64,000 nucleotides of DNA. Source: Streptomyces griseoviridis (GTDB lineage: Bacteria > Actinomycetota > Actinomycetes > Streptomycetales > Streptomycetaceae). This document shows positions 41,749 through 50,537 of this stretch, in pieces; within the stretch, counting starts at the first letter, position 1, and every line of letters begins with the position of its first letter. The DNA is taken from the NCBI GenBank assembly GCA_014649155.1, contig BMSM01000025.1:1-64000 (forward strand). Reading direction: 5' to 3'. The notes below the pieces were generated by a model. That model ran no database searches and was not told the origin of the DNA. It saw nothing but the letters and a program-made list of their open reading frames with translations. The position numbers and the translations under genes were made by a program.

Positions 41749-43389
41749 ATGACCGTGTTGGGCCTAGGTGGATCCGGGCACGACTGGGCCTCCTGCGCCA
41801 CCGACGGCACCCGGCTCGTCGCGGTGGACGAAGAACGGCTCATGCGCAGCAAGTACGGCCTGGGCGCGGATCTGCTGGCCGGTGTCAGCCGGCAGACGTG
41901 TCTCGGGCAGCTCGGCCTCACCGCGGCCGAGGTGGAGCACGTGGTCGCCTGCGAGCTGGTGCCGCGGCCCTTCTACCACTCCTTCCGGCGCCGGGTGACG
42001 GTGATCAACCACCATCTGGCCCACGCCTACAGCGCGTTCGGCGCCTCCGGCATGTCCCGGGCCGCGGTGCTGGTGTGCGACAACTCCGGCAGTCTCACCG
42101 TCGGCGACAAGTCGGGCTCCTCGGCCCGGGAGGCCGAGACCATCAGCTCCTTCCTCGCCGACGAGCGGGGCATCCGGCTGCTCGACCGGGTCAGCGGGGC
42201 GCACGCGGTGGACGCCGGTTCGGAGAGCGCCTACTACCAGCCCGGTGAGACCGACAACTCGCTCGGCCACCTGTACCGCACCGCCAGCCTCGCCATCGGA
42301 CTGGCCTACACCGGGCCGAAGACGCGCTTCCCGGTCAGCGAGGACGGCAAGACCATGGGCCTCGCGCCCTACGGCGACCAGCGGTTCGTGGACGACCTGG
42401 CGGAACTGGTCACCCTGCTGCCCGGGGGCGGCGTCAGCATCTCCGCGAGCAAGGTCTCCCACCTGCTGGGGCGGCTGGCCAAGGACGCCGACTTCGACAC
42501 CAGGGCGGCCATCGCCCGCGCCGCCCAGGAGGTCCTGGAGACGGCCCTGGTGCACTGCGCCCGCGCGCTGCACGAGAGGACCGGGCTGACCGATCTGTGC
42601 ATCGCGGGCGGTGTCGGCCTCAACAGCGTCGCCAACGGCCGGATCCTGAAGGAGACGCCGTTCGAGCGGCTCTTCGTGGTGCCCGCCGCCGGGGACAACG
42701 GCATCAGCCTCGGCTGCGCCTACTACGGGCTGCACGAGCTGGAGGGCGTGCCGATGGCGGAACTCCCCGCTCTGGAGAACGCCTACCTGGGGCCCGAGTA
42801 CCCGCGTTCCCGGGCCCGCGAGGCCGTCGCCGCCTCCGGGCTGCCCGCGCGGACCCCCGAGGACCTGCCCGGGGAGGTCGCCGCCCTGCTGGCCGAGGGC
42901 CGGATCGTGGGCTGGTGGGACGGACGCAGCGAGTTCGGTCCGCGGGCGCTCGGGCACCGCAGCATCCTCGCCGCCCCGTTCCCCGCGTCCGTGCGCGACC
43001 ACCTCAACGACAACGTCAAGTTCCGGGAGGGCTTCCGGCCGTACGCGCCGATCGTCCGCGCCGAGCGCAGCGACGAGTTCTTCGACCTCGGGCAGCCCTC
43101 GCCGTACATGCTGATCGTCACGAAGGTCACCCGTCCCGACGCCATCCCGGCGGCCGCCCACGTGGACGGCACGGCCCGGCACCAGACGCTGGAGGAGAGC
43201 CAGAACCCCGCGGTGTACCGGCTGCTCGGCGAGTTCGAGCGGCTGACCGGGTGCCCCGTCCTGCTCAACACCTCCTTCAACGTGGCGGGTCAGCCCATCG
43301 TGGAGACCCCGGAGGAGGCCGTCGAAGCCTTCGCCGGCATGAACCTCGACCATCTGGTCGTCGGCGACCAACTGGTGAGCAAGGCCTGA
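41749..43389 (+). CDS. O-carbamoyltransferase (NodU/CmcH/TobZ family)
   Basis: A 546-residue carbamoyltransferase that moves a carbamoyl group from carbamoyl phosphate, via carbamoyl-AMP, to a hydroxyl. The N-terminal Kae1-like domain (about 1-340) has the metal histidines in VINHHLAHAYSAFGASG and the nucleotide loops CIAGGVGLNSVANG and AAGDNGISLGCAYYG. The C-terminal YrdC-like domain (about 360-546) has GRSEFGPRALGHRSILA and NDNVKFREGFRPYAPI. Mitomycins carry a 10-O-carbamoyl group, so this is the expected enzyme. The start has GGAAAGGA upstream. It leads operon F, which also holds sulfate-activation genes. Confidence 0.9.
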   Translation: MTVLGLGGSGHDWASCATDGTRLVAVDEERLMRSKYGLGADLLAGVSRQTCLGQLGLTAAEVEHVVACELVPRPFYHSFRRRVTVINHHLAHAYSAFGASGMSRAAVLVCDNSGSLTVGDKSGSSAREAETISSFLADERGIRLLDRVSGAHAVDAGSESAYYQPGETDNSLGHLYRTASLAIGLAYTGPKTRFPVSEDGKTMGLAPYGDQRFVDDLAELVTLLPGGGVSISASKVSHLLGRLAKDADFDTRAAIARAAQEVLETALVHCARALHERTGLTDLCIAGGVGLNSVANGRILKETPFERLFVVPAAGDNGISLGCAYYGLHELEGVPMAELPALENAYLGPEYPRSRAREAVAASGLPARTPEDLPGEVAALLAEGRIVGWWDGRSEFGPRALGHRSILAAPFPASVRDHLNDNVKFREGFRPYAPIVRAERSDEFFDLGQPSPYMLIVTKVTRPDAIPAAAHVDGTARHQTLEESQNPAVYRLLGEFERLTGCPVLLNTSFNVAGQPIVETPEEAVEAFAGMNLDHLVVGDQLVSKA

Positions 43390-43406
43390 ACGGAGGGTCT
43401 GCGGCC

Positions 43407-45071
43407 ATGACCGTACTGGTCGTCGGGGGCGGGCCCACCGGGCTGGCGACCGCGCTCTTCCTGGCCCGGTCCGGCGTCGCGGTCCGGCTCGTGGAACGCC
43501 GTCCGCGCACCTCCACCCTGCCCCGGGCCACCCACGTCACCCGGCGGACCATGGAACTGCTGCGCGAGGCCGGGCTCCAGGAGGCGATGGCCGGGGCCGG
43601 GTTCGAGGTGGTCGCCGGCGGTGATCCCCGCGTGTTCACCGAGCCGGACCGGGTGCTGCCCCGCACCGTGGTCGGCGTCCCCTCGCTGTCCCGTCCCGAC
43701 GCGGCGGAGGTACTGGAGACGGGGGAGGAGGAACTCGCCGTACCGGGGCCCTGCCCGCCCTTCTGGTGCGGGCAGCACCGCACCGAGCCGCTGCTGCGCG
43801 AGGCCGCGGTACGGGCGGGCGCGGACGTCCGGTTCGGGGAGGAGCTGACCGGGCTGTCGGTGCACGACGACGGTGTCGAGGCACGCGTCCGCCGCGCGGA
43901 CGGCCGTACCGAGACCGTGACCGCGCGGTACCTGGTCGCCGCCGACGGCGCGCACGGCTGGATACCCGAGGCCGCCGGCATCGCGCGCGACGGCCTGGGC
44001 ACGATCGCGCGCCGCACCAGCATCCTGTTCCGGGCCGACCTCACCCCTCTGCTGAAGGGCCGCCGGTTCTTCATGAGCATGATCGAGAACCCGGGGTTCT
44101 CCGGTGCGGTCATGCAGCTCGACGCGGACCACCGGTGGGCGGCGGCCGTGGAGACCGAGGCCGTCGGCGGCCCGGACCGCGAGCCCGGCCCCGAGCGGTG
44201 CCTGGAGCTGGTGCGGGCCGCGCTCGGGACCGACGGCATCCCGGTGGAGCTGACGGCGACCTTCCACTGGCAGGCCCGGCACCGGATCGCGGAGCGCTTC
44301 TCCGCGGGGCCCGTGTTCCTGGTCGGCGACGCCGCCCACCTCCACCCGCCCGCCGGCGGCTACGGCTCCAACGCGGGCATCCAGGACGCGCACAACCTGG
44401 CCTGGAAGATCGCCGCGGTGCTGGACGGCTGGGCCGCTCCCGCGCTGCTCGACAGCTACGACGCCGAACGCCGCCCGGTCGGCGTCGCGACCGCCGAGCA
44501 GGCCCTGCTGCTCGACGGCGTCCCGGGCGAGCGACTCGGCGCCGAGGTGCGCGATCCGCGCACCATCATCATGGGGTACCGGTACCGTTCGGCCGCGGTG
44601 ATCGGCGGCCCGGCAGGGCCGGGCGGCCCCTTCCCCGGCACCTTCGAGCTGTCCGGCGCGCCCGGCACCCGGCTCCCGCACCTGCCGCTCCCGCCCGGCC
44701 CTGCCGGCGGCTCCGGGCAGATGTCCACCCTCGATCTGTGCGCACCGTCCGCCGCCGGCCCGCACCTGCTCCTGCTCGGCAGCGACGACGGCTGGCGGCG
44801 TACGGCGGCCGAGGTCGCCGGGAAGCTCGCCGTCCCCCTCGTCGCCAGGGTCCTGCGCCCCCCGGTCCCCCTCACCACGGTCTGCGGCACCGGTCCGGGC
44901 GGTGCCCTGCTGGTGCGGCCGGACGGCTTCGTGGCCTGGCGCTGCACCGCCGCCGCGCTCCCGGCCGCCACCCGACGACACCACCTGCTGGCCACGGCCG
45001 TCCGGCGGATGCTCCACGGGGACGCGGCCGGCACCGGTATCCATCCCCTGACGTTGCGGAGTGGCCGATGA
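43407..45071 (+). CDS. FAD-dependent aromatic monooxygenase
   Basis: A 554-residue group A flavoprotein monooxygenase. FAD motif GGGPTGLATALFLARSGVAV at residues about 7-26, the DG motif YLVAADGAHGWIPEAAGI, and the GD motif VFLVGDAAHLHPPAGGYGSN with NLAWKI after it. A C-terminal thioredoxin-like domain (about 420-554) follows, as in phenol hydroxylase-type enzymes. It probably hydroxylates the AHBA-derived ring, needed for the mitosane quinone. An RBS (CGGAGGG) lies ahead of the ATG, 18 bases after the carbamoyltransferase stop. Its stop overlaps the APS kinase start (ATGA). Confidence 0.85.
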   Translation: MTVLVVGGGPTGLATALFLARSGVAVRLVERRPRTSTLPRATHVTRRTMELLREAGLQEAMAGAGFEVVAGGDPRVFTEPDRVLPRTVVGVPSLSRPDAAEVLETGEEELAVPGPCPPFWCGQHRTEPLLREAAVRAGADVRFGEELTGLSVHDDGVEARVRRADGRTETVTARYLVAADGAHGWIPEAAGIARDGLGTIARRTSILFRADLTPLLKGRRFFMSMIENPGFSGAVMQLDADHRWAAAVETEAVGGPDREPGPERCLELVRAALGTDGIPVELTATFHWQARHRIAERFSAGPVFLVGDAAHLHPPAGGYGSNAGIQDAHNLAWKIAAVLDGWAAPALLDSYDAERRPVGVATAEQALLLDGVPGERLGAEVRDPRTIIMGYRYRSAAVIGGPAGPGGPFPGTFELSGAPGTRLPHLPLPPGPAGGSGQMSTLDLCAPSAAGPHLLLLGSDDGWRRTAAEVAGKLAVPLVARVLRPPVPLTTVCGTGPGGALLVRPDGFVAWRCTAAALPAATRRHHLLATAVRRMLHGDAAGTGIHPLTLRSGR

Positions 45072-45631
45072 CGCACCCAAGCCCCCACTGCACCTGCTGG
45101 CCCGGCGCGACCGTGTGGCTCACCGGGCTGCCGAGCGCCGGCAAGTCGACCCTGGCCAGGGAGCTGGCGCGCCGGCTGACGCCCCAGGGACGCAGAGTGG
45201 AGATCCTCGACGGTGACGAGAACCGGGCCCTGCTCACCGCCGGTCTGGGTTTCAGCAGGGAGGATCGTTTCGTCAATGTGCAGCGCATCGGACTGGTCGC
45301 GGAGGTCCTGGCCCGCAACGGGGTCCTAGCCCTGGTCCCGGTGATCGCCCCCTACGCCGACGCCCGGGAGGCCGTCCGCAAGCGCCACGAGCAGTCCGGC
45401 ACGCCCTATCTGGAGATCCATGTCGCCACCCCGGTCGAGGTGTGCGCCGAACGGGACGTGAAGGGGCTGTACGCCCGCCAGGCCGCGGGCGACCTGAAGG
45501 GCCTGACCGGCGTCGACGACCCCTACGAGGCACCGCGCGCCCCCGACCTCACCGTCCCGGCCCATCGACAGCGTCCGGCGGAGTCGTCCGCCCTGCTGCT
45601 CGGCCTGCTCCAGGAGCGGGGACTCGCGTGA
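45068..45631 (+). CDS. cysC: Adenylylsulfate (APS) kinase
   Basis: A 187-residue kinase that makes PAPS, the universal sulfate donor, from APS and ATP. Walker A GLPSAGKST lies at residues 20-28; then LDGDENRALL, GFSREDRFVNVQRIGLVAEV and VIAPYADAREAVRKRHE; the end DLKGLTGVDDPYEAP is the usual substrate-binding tail. The residues needed for catalysis appear intact. It overlaps the FAD monooxygenase stop (ATGA) and the CysD start (GTGA). Genes for APS/PAPS reductase or sulfite reductase are absent nearby, so PAPS rather than cysteine is the probable output. Confidence 0.9.
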   Translation: MTHPSPHCTCWPGATVWLTGLPSAGKSTLARELARRLTPQGRRVEILDGDENRALLTAGLGFSREDRFVNVQRIGLVAEVLARNGVLALVPVIAPYADAREAVRKRHEQSGTPYLEIHVATPVEVCAERDVKGLYARQAAGDLKGLTGVDDPYEAPRAPDLTVPAHRQRPAESSALLLGLLQERGLA

Positions 45632-46515
45632 ACCACACGGCCCAACTGGAGTCGGAGGCCGTCCACATCATCCGGGAGGCGGCCGGCGAGTGCGCGCGAC
45701 CGGTGCTGCTGTTCTCCGGCGGCAAGGACTCCGCCGTCGTCCTGCACCTCGCGCTGAAGGCGTTCGCCCCCGCTCCGCTGCCGTTCCCCCTGCTCCACGT
45801 CGACACCGGGCACAACTTCCCCGAGGTGATCGCCTACCGCGACCGGACGGTGGCCCGGTTCGGGCTGCGGCTGCACGTGGCCTCGGTGCAGGAGCGCATC
45901 GACAGCGGCGAACTGAGGGAACGCCCCGACGGCAGCCGCAACGCCCTGCAGAGCCCGTGCCTGCTGCGCGCCATCGGGGCCCACCGCTTCGACGCGGTGT
46001 TCGGCGGCGCCCGGCGCGACGAGGAGAAGTCCCGTGCCAAGGAACGGGTGTTCAGCCTCCGTGACGAGTGGGGCGTCTGGGACCCCCGGCGGCAGCGCCC
46101 GGAACTCTGGGAGCTGTACAACAGCCGGCACGCCCCGGGCGAGCACGTGCGGGTGTTCCCGCTCTCCAACTGGACGGAACTCGACGTCTGGCAGTACATC
46201 GGCAGCGAGGGCATCGTGCTGCCGGACCTCTACTTCGCCCACCACCGGGAGGTCTTCCGGCGCGACGGCATGTGGCTCACCGCCGGCGACTGGGGCGGAC
46301 CCGGTGACGGCGAGCGCCCGGAGAAGCGGCAGGTGCGCTACCGCACGGTCGGCGACATGTCGTGCACCGGGGCCGTCGACTCGGCCGCGACCACGGTGGC
46401 GGAGGTCGTCCGGGAGATCACGGCCTCCCCGCTGACCGAACGCGGAGCCTCCCGCGCCGATGACAAGGTCTCCGACGCCGCGATGGAGGACCGCAAGCGG
46501 GAGGGGTACTTCTAG
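45628..46515 (+). CDS. cysD: Sulfate adenylyltransferase subunit 2 (ATP sulfurylase)
   Basis: A 295-residue PP-loop ATP pyrophosphatase that adenylates sulfate, with the CysN GTPase. The PP-loop is SGGKDS at 30-35. Family segments include LLHVDTGHNFPEVIAYRDR, FGGARRDEEKSRAKERVFS, FPLSNWTELDVWQYI and the C-terminus DRKREGYF. Length is normal for the family. The start is a GTG overlapping the CysC stop. The order cysC-cysD-cysN is as in Streptomyces primary metabolism, but cysH is missing. Confidence 0.92.
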   Translation: MNHTAQLESEAVHIIREAAGECARPVLLFSGGKDSAVVLHLALKAFAPAPLPFPLLHVDTGHNFPEVIAYRDRTVARFGLRLHVASVQERIDSGELRERPDGSRNALQSPCLLRAIGAHRFDAVFGGARRDEEKSRAKERVFSLRDEWGVWDPRRQRPELWELYNSRHAPGEHVRVFPLSNWTELDVWQYIGSEGIVLPDLYFAHHREVFRRDGMWLTAGDWGGPGDGERPEKRQVRYRTVGDMSCTGAVDSAATTVAEVVREITASPLTERGASRADDKVSDAAMEDRKREGYF

Positions 46516-46516
46516 C

Positions 46517-47863
46517 GTGCCGATCACGACACCGCCCACGGGCGGAGCACCCGCGGACACCGCACTGCTGCGGTTCGCCCTCGCGGGCAGCGTGGACGAC
46601 GGCAAGTCCACGCTCGCCGGACGCCTGCTGTACGGCTCCGCGAGCGTCCTCGCCGACCAGCTCGCGGCGATCGGGGCGGCCCCCGGCGGGGGCGGCCCGG
46701 ACCTCGCGCTGCTGACCGACGGTCTGCGGGCCGAGCGCGAGCAGGGCATCACCATCGACGTGGCGTACCGCTACTTCGGCACGCCCCGGCGCCGGTTCGT
46801 CATGGCCGACACCCCCGGGCACGTGGAGTACACCCGCAACACGGTCACCGGCGCGTCCACCGCCGACCTCGTGGTGATCCTCGTGGACGTCCGCAACGGC
46901 GTCGTGGCGCAGACCCGCCGGCACGCCGCCGTGGCCGCGTTGCTGCGGACCCCGCACGTCGTGCTCGCCGTCAACAAGATGGACCTGGTGGACTACGACG
47001 AGGGAGCGTTCGCCCGGGTCGCGCGGGAGTTCACCGGGCTGGCCCGCGCGCTGGGCATCCCGGAGACGACCGCGATCCCGCTGTCGGCACTCCTCGGCGA
47101 CCAGGTCGTGACCCCCTCGGAACGGCTCTCCTGGTACGACGGTCCCGCGTTGCTGCACCATCTGGAGTCCGTGCCGGCGGCCCCCGAACCGGCCGGTGCG
47201 CCGGCCCGGTTCCCGGTCCAGTACGTCATCCGGCCGCACACCGCCGCACCCCGCGGCCGCCGGGGCTACGCGGGCCGGATCGCCGCGGGCACGCTCCGCG
47301 TCGGCGACCGGGTGACCGTCCTGCCCTCCGGCTCGACCACCACCGTCAGCGGCATCGACGCCCTCGGCGTACCGGTGGAGCGGGCCTCGGCACCGCGGTC
47401 GGTCACGCTGCTGCTCGCCGACGAGGTCGACGTGGCGCGCGGCGATCTGATCGTGCCCGCCGGCCAGGAGCCGCCGCTCACCCGAACCCTCGAAGTCACC
47501 GCCTGCCACCTGCACGAACGACCGCTGTGCCGGGGCGACCGGGTCCTGGTCAAACACACCACGAGGACCGTGCGCGCCCTGGTCGCGGACATCCCCGCAC
47601 GGCGCGGCCCGAGCCTGCTCGACGAGGAACCGGCACCGGACCGGATCGACGCGGGCGGCATCGGACGCGTGGTGCTGCACACGGCCGAACCCCTCGCCCC
47701 GGACGCCTACCGGGACTCCCGGCGCACTGGCTCATTACTGCTTATCGATCCGGACGACGGCAGTACGCTCACCGCCTGCATGGCGGGCCCCGGGCCGGTG
47801 TACCGCGCCGGCCCCGCAGGCACCCGCACAGCTCCGGACGACGAGGAAGAGGAAACCCTGTGA
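46517..47863 (+). CDS. cysN: Sulfate adenylyltransferase subunit 1 (GTPase)
   Basis: A 448-residue EF-Tu-like GTPase that drives sulfate adenylation by CysD. GTPase motifs are GSVDDGKSTLAGRLLYG (G1), DTPGHVEYTRN (G3) and NKMDLVDY (G4), followed by two beta-barrel domains. There is no CysC domain at the C-terminus; the kinase is separate. Start: GTG one base after the CysD stop. Leu407 is encoded by TTA (TGSLLLID), which should make this protein, and perhaps the coupled oxidase gene after it, depend on bldA. The C-terminus is acidic (DDEEEETL). Confidence 0.9.
   Translation: MPITTPPTGGAPADTALLRFALAGSVDDGKSTLAGRLLYGSASVLADQLAAIGAAPGGGGPDLALLTDGLRAEREQGITIDVAYRYFGTPRRRFVMADTPGHVEYTRNTVTGASTADLVVILVDVRNGVVAQTRRHAAVAALLRTPHVVLAVNKMDLVDYDEGAFARVAREFTGLARALGIPETTAIPLSALLGDQVVTPSERLSWYDGPALLHHLESVPAAPEPAGAPARFPVQYVIRPHTAAPRGRRGYAGRIAAGTLRVGDRVTVLPSGSTTTVSGIDALGVPVERASAPRSVTLLLADEVDVARGDLIVPAGQEPPLTRTLEVTACHLHERPLCRGDRVLVKHTTRTVRALVADIPARRGPSLLDEEPAPDRIDAGGIGRVVLHTAEPLAPDAYRDSRRTGSLLLIDPDDGSTLTACMAGPGPVYRAGPAGTRTAPDDEEEETL
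47735..47737 (+). promoter_or_regulatory. TTA codon (Leu407) in the cysN gene
   Basis: In-frame TTA read in GSLLLIDPDD. It is in the late part of the gene; stalling here would also reduce the GTGA-coupled oxidase downstream. Confidence 0.85.
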
Positions 47864-49284
47864 GCGAGTTGAACCCGGTGAACGCGGCGGTCCTGGACCC
47901 GGAGAGCCTGCGGCGACTCAGCGAGGACCTGGAAGGCCCCGTGTTCCTGCCGGGCGAGCCCGGTTACGCCGAGCACACCGACGGCTTCGACCGGGCGGTC
48001 GAGCACCGGCCCGCGCTGGTGGTGGCCGTGGCGAACGCCGACGACGTGGTGGCCTCGGTCCGCTTCGCCCGCGACCACGGGCTCGGCGTCGCCGTCCAGC
48101 TCACCGGGCACGGCGCCTGCCTCCCCGCCGACGAGCGCTCGGTGTACCTCTCCACCCGTGCCATGAACGGCGTCCGGGTGGACCCCGGGCAGCGCACCGC
48201 GCGGCTGGAGGCCGGCGTGCTCTGGCAGGACGTCATCCCGCTCGCCGCCGAGCACGGACTCGCCCCGCTGAACGGCTCGGCCCCCTTCGTCGGCGCCGTC
48301 TCCTACGTACTGGGCGGCGGCGTCGGCGTCCTCTCCCGGCGCTACGGCTATGCCGCCGACCACGTCCGGCGCATCGAGGTGGTCACCGCCGACGGCGAAC
48401 TCCGCGTCGCCGACCAGGACGAGAACCCGGACCTGTTCTGGGCGCTGCGCGGCGGCAAGGGCAACTTCGGTGTGGTGACCGCGATCGAGGTCGAGCTGAT
48501 GGAGGTCGCCCGGCTGTACGGCGGTGGCCTGTGGTACCCGGCGGAGTCGGTACGGGACGCGCTGCACCTGTACCGCACCTGGGTCACCGGCGTGCCGGAG
48601 GAGATGGCCTCCTCCTTCTTCATGCTGGACTGGCCGGACGTGGACGGCGTACCCGAGGAGCTGCGCGGACGCTTCGCCCTGCACCTGCGACTGAGCTACG
48701 CCGGCGACCCGGCGGAGGGCGAACGGCTGATCCGGCCGCTGCGCGAGGTGGCGCCGATCCTGCTGGACACGGTCACCGACATCCCGTACACCGAGGTCGG
48801 CACCATCCACAACGACCCGCCGGTCTCGGGCTCGTACCACATCAACAACTTCCAGCTCACCACGCTGGACGAGGACACGGTCGACGCCATGCTCGCACTG
48901 GTCGGCCCCGGCACGAAGAGCGCGGTCAGCCTGGAGGTGCGCAACCTCGGAGGGGCCCTGGGCCGCCCGCCCCGGGTGCCCAACGCGGTCGCGCACGTGC
49001 CCGAGGCACGCTTCCAGGTGTACTCGGCCGGGGTCCTGGGCAACGGCGAGGACGACGCGGTGTACGAGGGCCACGACCGGGTCGTGGCGACGCTCGCGCC
49101 GTGGGCCACGGGAACCCGGATGCTCAACTTCATGGCGGGCATCGCCCACACCGACCCCGCCGACGTGCGGGAGGCGTACACGGCCGAGGCGTACCAGCGC
49201 CTGGCCGAGCTGAAGACGGTCTGGGACCCGGGCAACACGTTCCGCTTCAACCACAACATCCCGCCGCGGACGGCCGGGAACTAG
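47860..49284 (+). CDS. mitR: FAD-linked oxidase (BBE-like), MitR/McrA-type
   Basis: A 474-residue flavoprotein oxidase of the berberine-bridge/VAO family. The covalent-flavin His is H84 in VQLTGHGACLP; the FAD domain continues with YVLGGGVGVLSRRYGYAADH and the family motif DLFWALRGGKGNFGVVT. The C-terminus DPGNTFRFNHNI is the BBE signature. Only the His link is expected; the second covalent Cys is absent. In mitomycin producers, MitR oxidises pathway intermediates, and the related McrA gives resistance by reoxidising activated drug. Sequence alone does not separate the two. Start: GTG overlapping the CysN stop (GTGA). It ends operon F, just before a strong hairpin. Confidence 0.85.
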   Translation: MSELNPVNAAVLDPESLRRLSEDLEGPVFLPGEPGYAEHTDGFDRAVEHRPALVVAVANADDVVASVRFARDHGLGVAVQLTGHGACLPADERSVYLSTRAMNGVRVDPGQRTARLEAGVLWQDVIPLAAEHGLAPLNGSAPFVGAVSYVLGGGVGVLSRRYGYAADHVRRIEVVTADGELRVADQDENPDLFWALRGGKGNFGVVTAIEVELMEVARLYGGGLWYPAESVRDALHLYRTWVTGVPEEMASSFFMLDWPDVDGVPEELRGRFALHLRLSYAGDPAEGERLIRPLREVAPILLDTVTDIPYTEVGTIHNDPPVSGSYHINNFQLTTLDEDTVDAMLALVGPGTKSAVSLEVRNLGGALGRPPRVPNAVAHVPEARFQVYSAGVLGNGEDDAVYEGHDRVVATLAPWATGTRMLNFMAGIAHTDPADVREAYTAEAYQRLAELKTVWDPGNTFRFNHNIPPRTAGN

Positions 49285-49285
49285 A

Positions 49286-49343
49286 CCGTGTCCGCGAAGT
49301 CCCTCCCCCCCCACGGGTGGACGGAGGGACTTCGCTGACACGG
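49286..49343 (+). terminator. Long hairpin after operon F
   Basis: Inverted repeat with 21-base arms (49286-49306 and 49323-49343), paired except for one mismatch, around a 16-base loop. It begins one base after the oxidase stop codon, so it is a probable terminator that separates operon F from mmcR. Confidence 0.75.
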
Positions 49344-49438
49344 CCTGGGCGGCCACCCGCACCAGGCCCGCCCCCCAGCGCCCTCGGGCGCCCTGCTTCG
49401 TCCCACCGATCACCCGACGAGCGATTGCGGAGATTGCC

Positions 49439-50467
49439 ATGACCGAGCACGTCAAGACCGCGGACCAGGGCGTCAACCGGCAGATGGTGGAGCTGCTCCA
49501 AGGGGCCTGGCGGGCGCGGGCCGTCCATGTCGCCGCCGAACTGGGTCTTCCCGACCTGCTGGCCCAGGGCGAGCGTACGGTGGCCGACCTGGCCGGACTC
49601 ACCGGCACGCACGCGCCGACGCTGGGCCGGCTGCTGCGGGCGCTGAGCACGTTCGGGGTGTTCCGGCGGCTGCCGGACGGGCAGACCTACGCCCAGACGC
49701 CCCTGTCGGCCGTACTGGTCGCCGAGCCGGCCAATCCGGAGTCGACCGACGCCCGCTTCATGGCGGCGAACTGGCACTGGGCCGCCTGGGGCGACCTGCT
49801 GCACACGGTCCGCACCGGTGAGTCGTCCTTCGAGAAGGCGAACGGGACCTCCTTCTGGGAGCTGACCAAGAGCGACCCCGACGCCAAGCAGCGGTTCAAC
49901 GCCGCGATGAGCGCGGTCTCGGAGGCGGAGAGCGCCGGTATAGCCCGGGCCTACGGCTTCCCGGCCGGGGCCCACGTCGTCGACGTCGCCGGCGGACTCG
50001 GCAGTCTGCTGGCGGCCGTCCTCACCGAGCACCCGACGGTGCGCGGCACGCTCCTGGAGCGTCCGGAGATCGTGCCGCTGGCCGAGGAACTGCTGGCGAA
50101 GGCGGGCGTCGACGGGCGCTACGAGACGATCGCCGGGGACTTCTTCGAGGACGTACCGGCAGGTGCGGACGTGTACACGATCAAGCGGGCACTGCACGAC
50201 TGGGACGACGACACCATCGTGCGCATCCTGGCGCGGACAGCGCGGTCCATGCGACCCGGCGTACCGCTGCTGATCATGGAGAGCATGGTGGACGAGACGT
50301 CCGACCAGGAGGCGCTGTTCCGGGGGCTGCTGCTGACGGTGCTGGTCGGCGGTCAGGACCGGCCCGAGTCGGACTACCGGGAACTGGCCGGACGGGCGGG
50401 CCTCACGGTACGGCGCAGCATCCCGGTCGGCGGCGATCTGCGCATCCTGGAGACGGTCCGGGCCTGA
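49439..50467 (+). CDS. mmcR: Mitomycin 7-O-methyltransferase, MmcR-type
   Basis: A 342-residue SAM-dependent O-methyltransferase of the plant-COMT/DmpM-like family. N-terminal dimerisation and winged-helix region (VNRQMVELLQGAWRARAVHV, TGTHAPTLGRLLRALSTFGV), then motif I VVDVAGGLGSLLAAVL, GDFFEDVPAGADVYTIKRAL, and the catalytic region LHDWDDDTIVRIL. MmcR methylates the 7-hydroxyl of the mitosane quinone/hydroquinone. The identification follows the family type and the MRD, MitM and MitA markers. It is monocistronic, between two hairpins. Confidence 0.87.
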   Translation: MTEHVKTADQGVNRQMVELLQGAWRARAVHVAAELGLPDLLAQGERTVADLAGLTGTHAPTLGRLLRALSTFGVFRRLPDGQTYAQTPLSAVLVAEPANPESTDARFMAANWHWAAWGDLLHTVRTGESSFEKANGTSFWELTKSDPDAKQRFNAAMSAVSEAESAGIARAYGFPAGAHVVDVAGGLGSLLAAVLTEHPTVRGTLLERPEIVPLAEELLAKAGVDGRYETIAGDFFEDVPAGADVYTIKRALHDWDDDTIVRILARTARSMRPGVPLLIMESMVDETSDQEALFRGLLLTVLVGGQDRPESDYRELAGRAGLTVRRSIPVGGDLRILETVRA

Positions 50468-50489
50468 GCGGCCCGCTCGGCCCGAGCGG

Positions 50490-50534
50490 CCGGGCGCCCC
50501 GCGCGGACCCACGGGTCCGGCGCGGGGCGCCCGG
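50490..50534. terminator. Bidirectional hairpin terminator
   Basis: A perfect 15-base-pair stem (CCGGGCGCCCCGCGC with GCGCGGGGCGCCCGG), extended inside by GGACCC/GGGTCC. It lies between the convergent mmcR and aldo-keto reductase genes. Confidence 0.8.
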
Positions 50535-50537
50535 GGT

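Noticed and set aside
45068..47863. CysC/CysD/CysN as ordinary housekeeping sulfate assimilation
   Set aside because: They are coupled by overlaps to cluster genes on both sides, include a TTA codon and lack cysH and sulfite reductase. I consider them part of the cluster, though a genome-wide check for a second set is needed.
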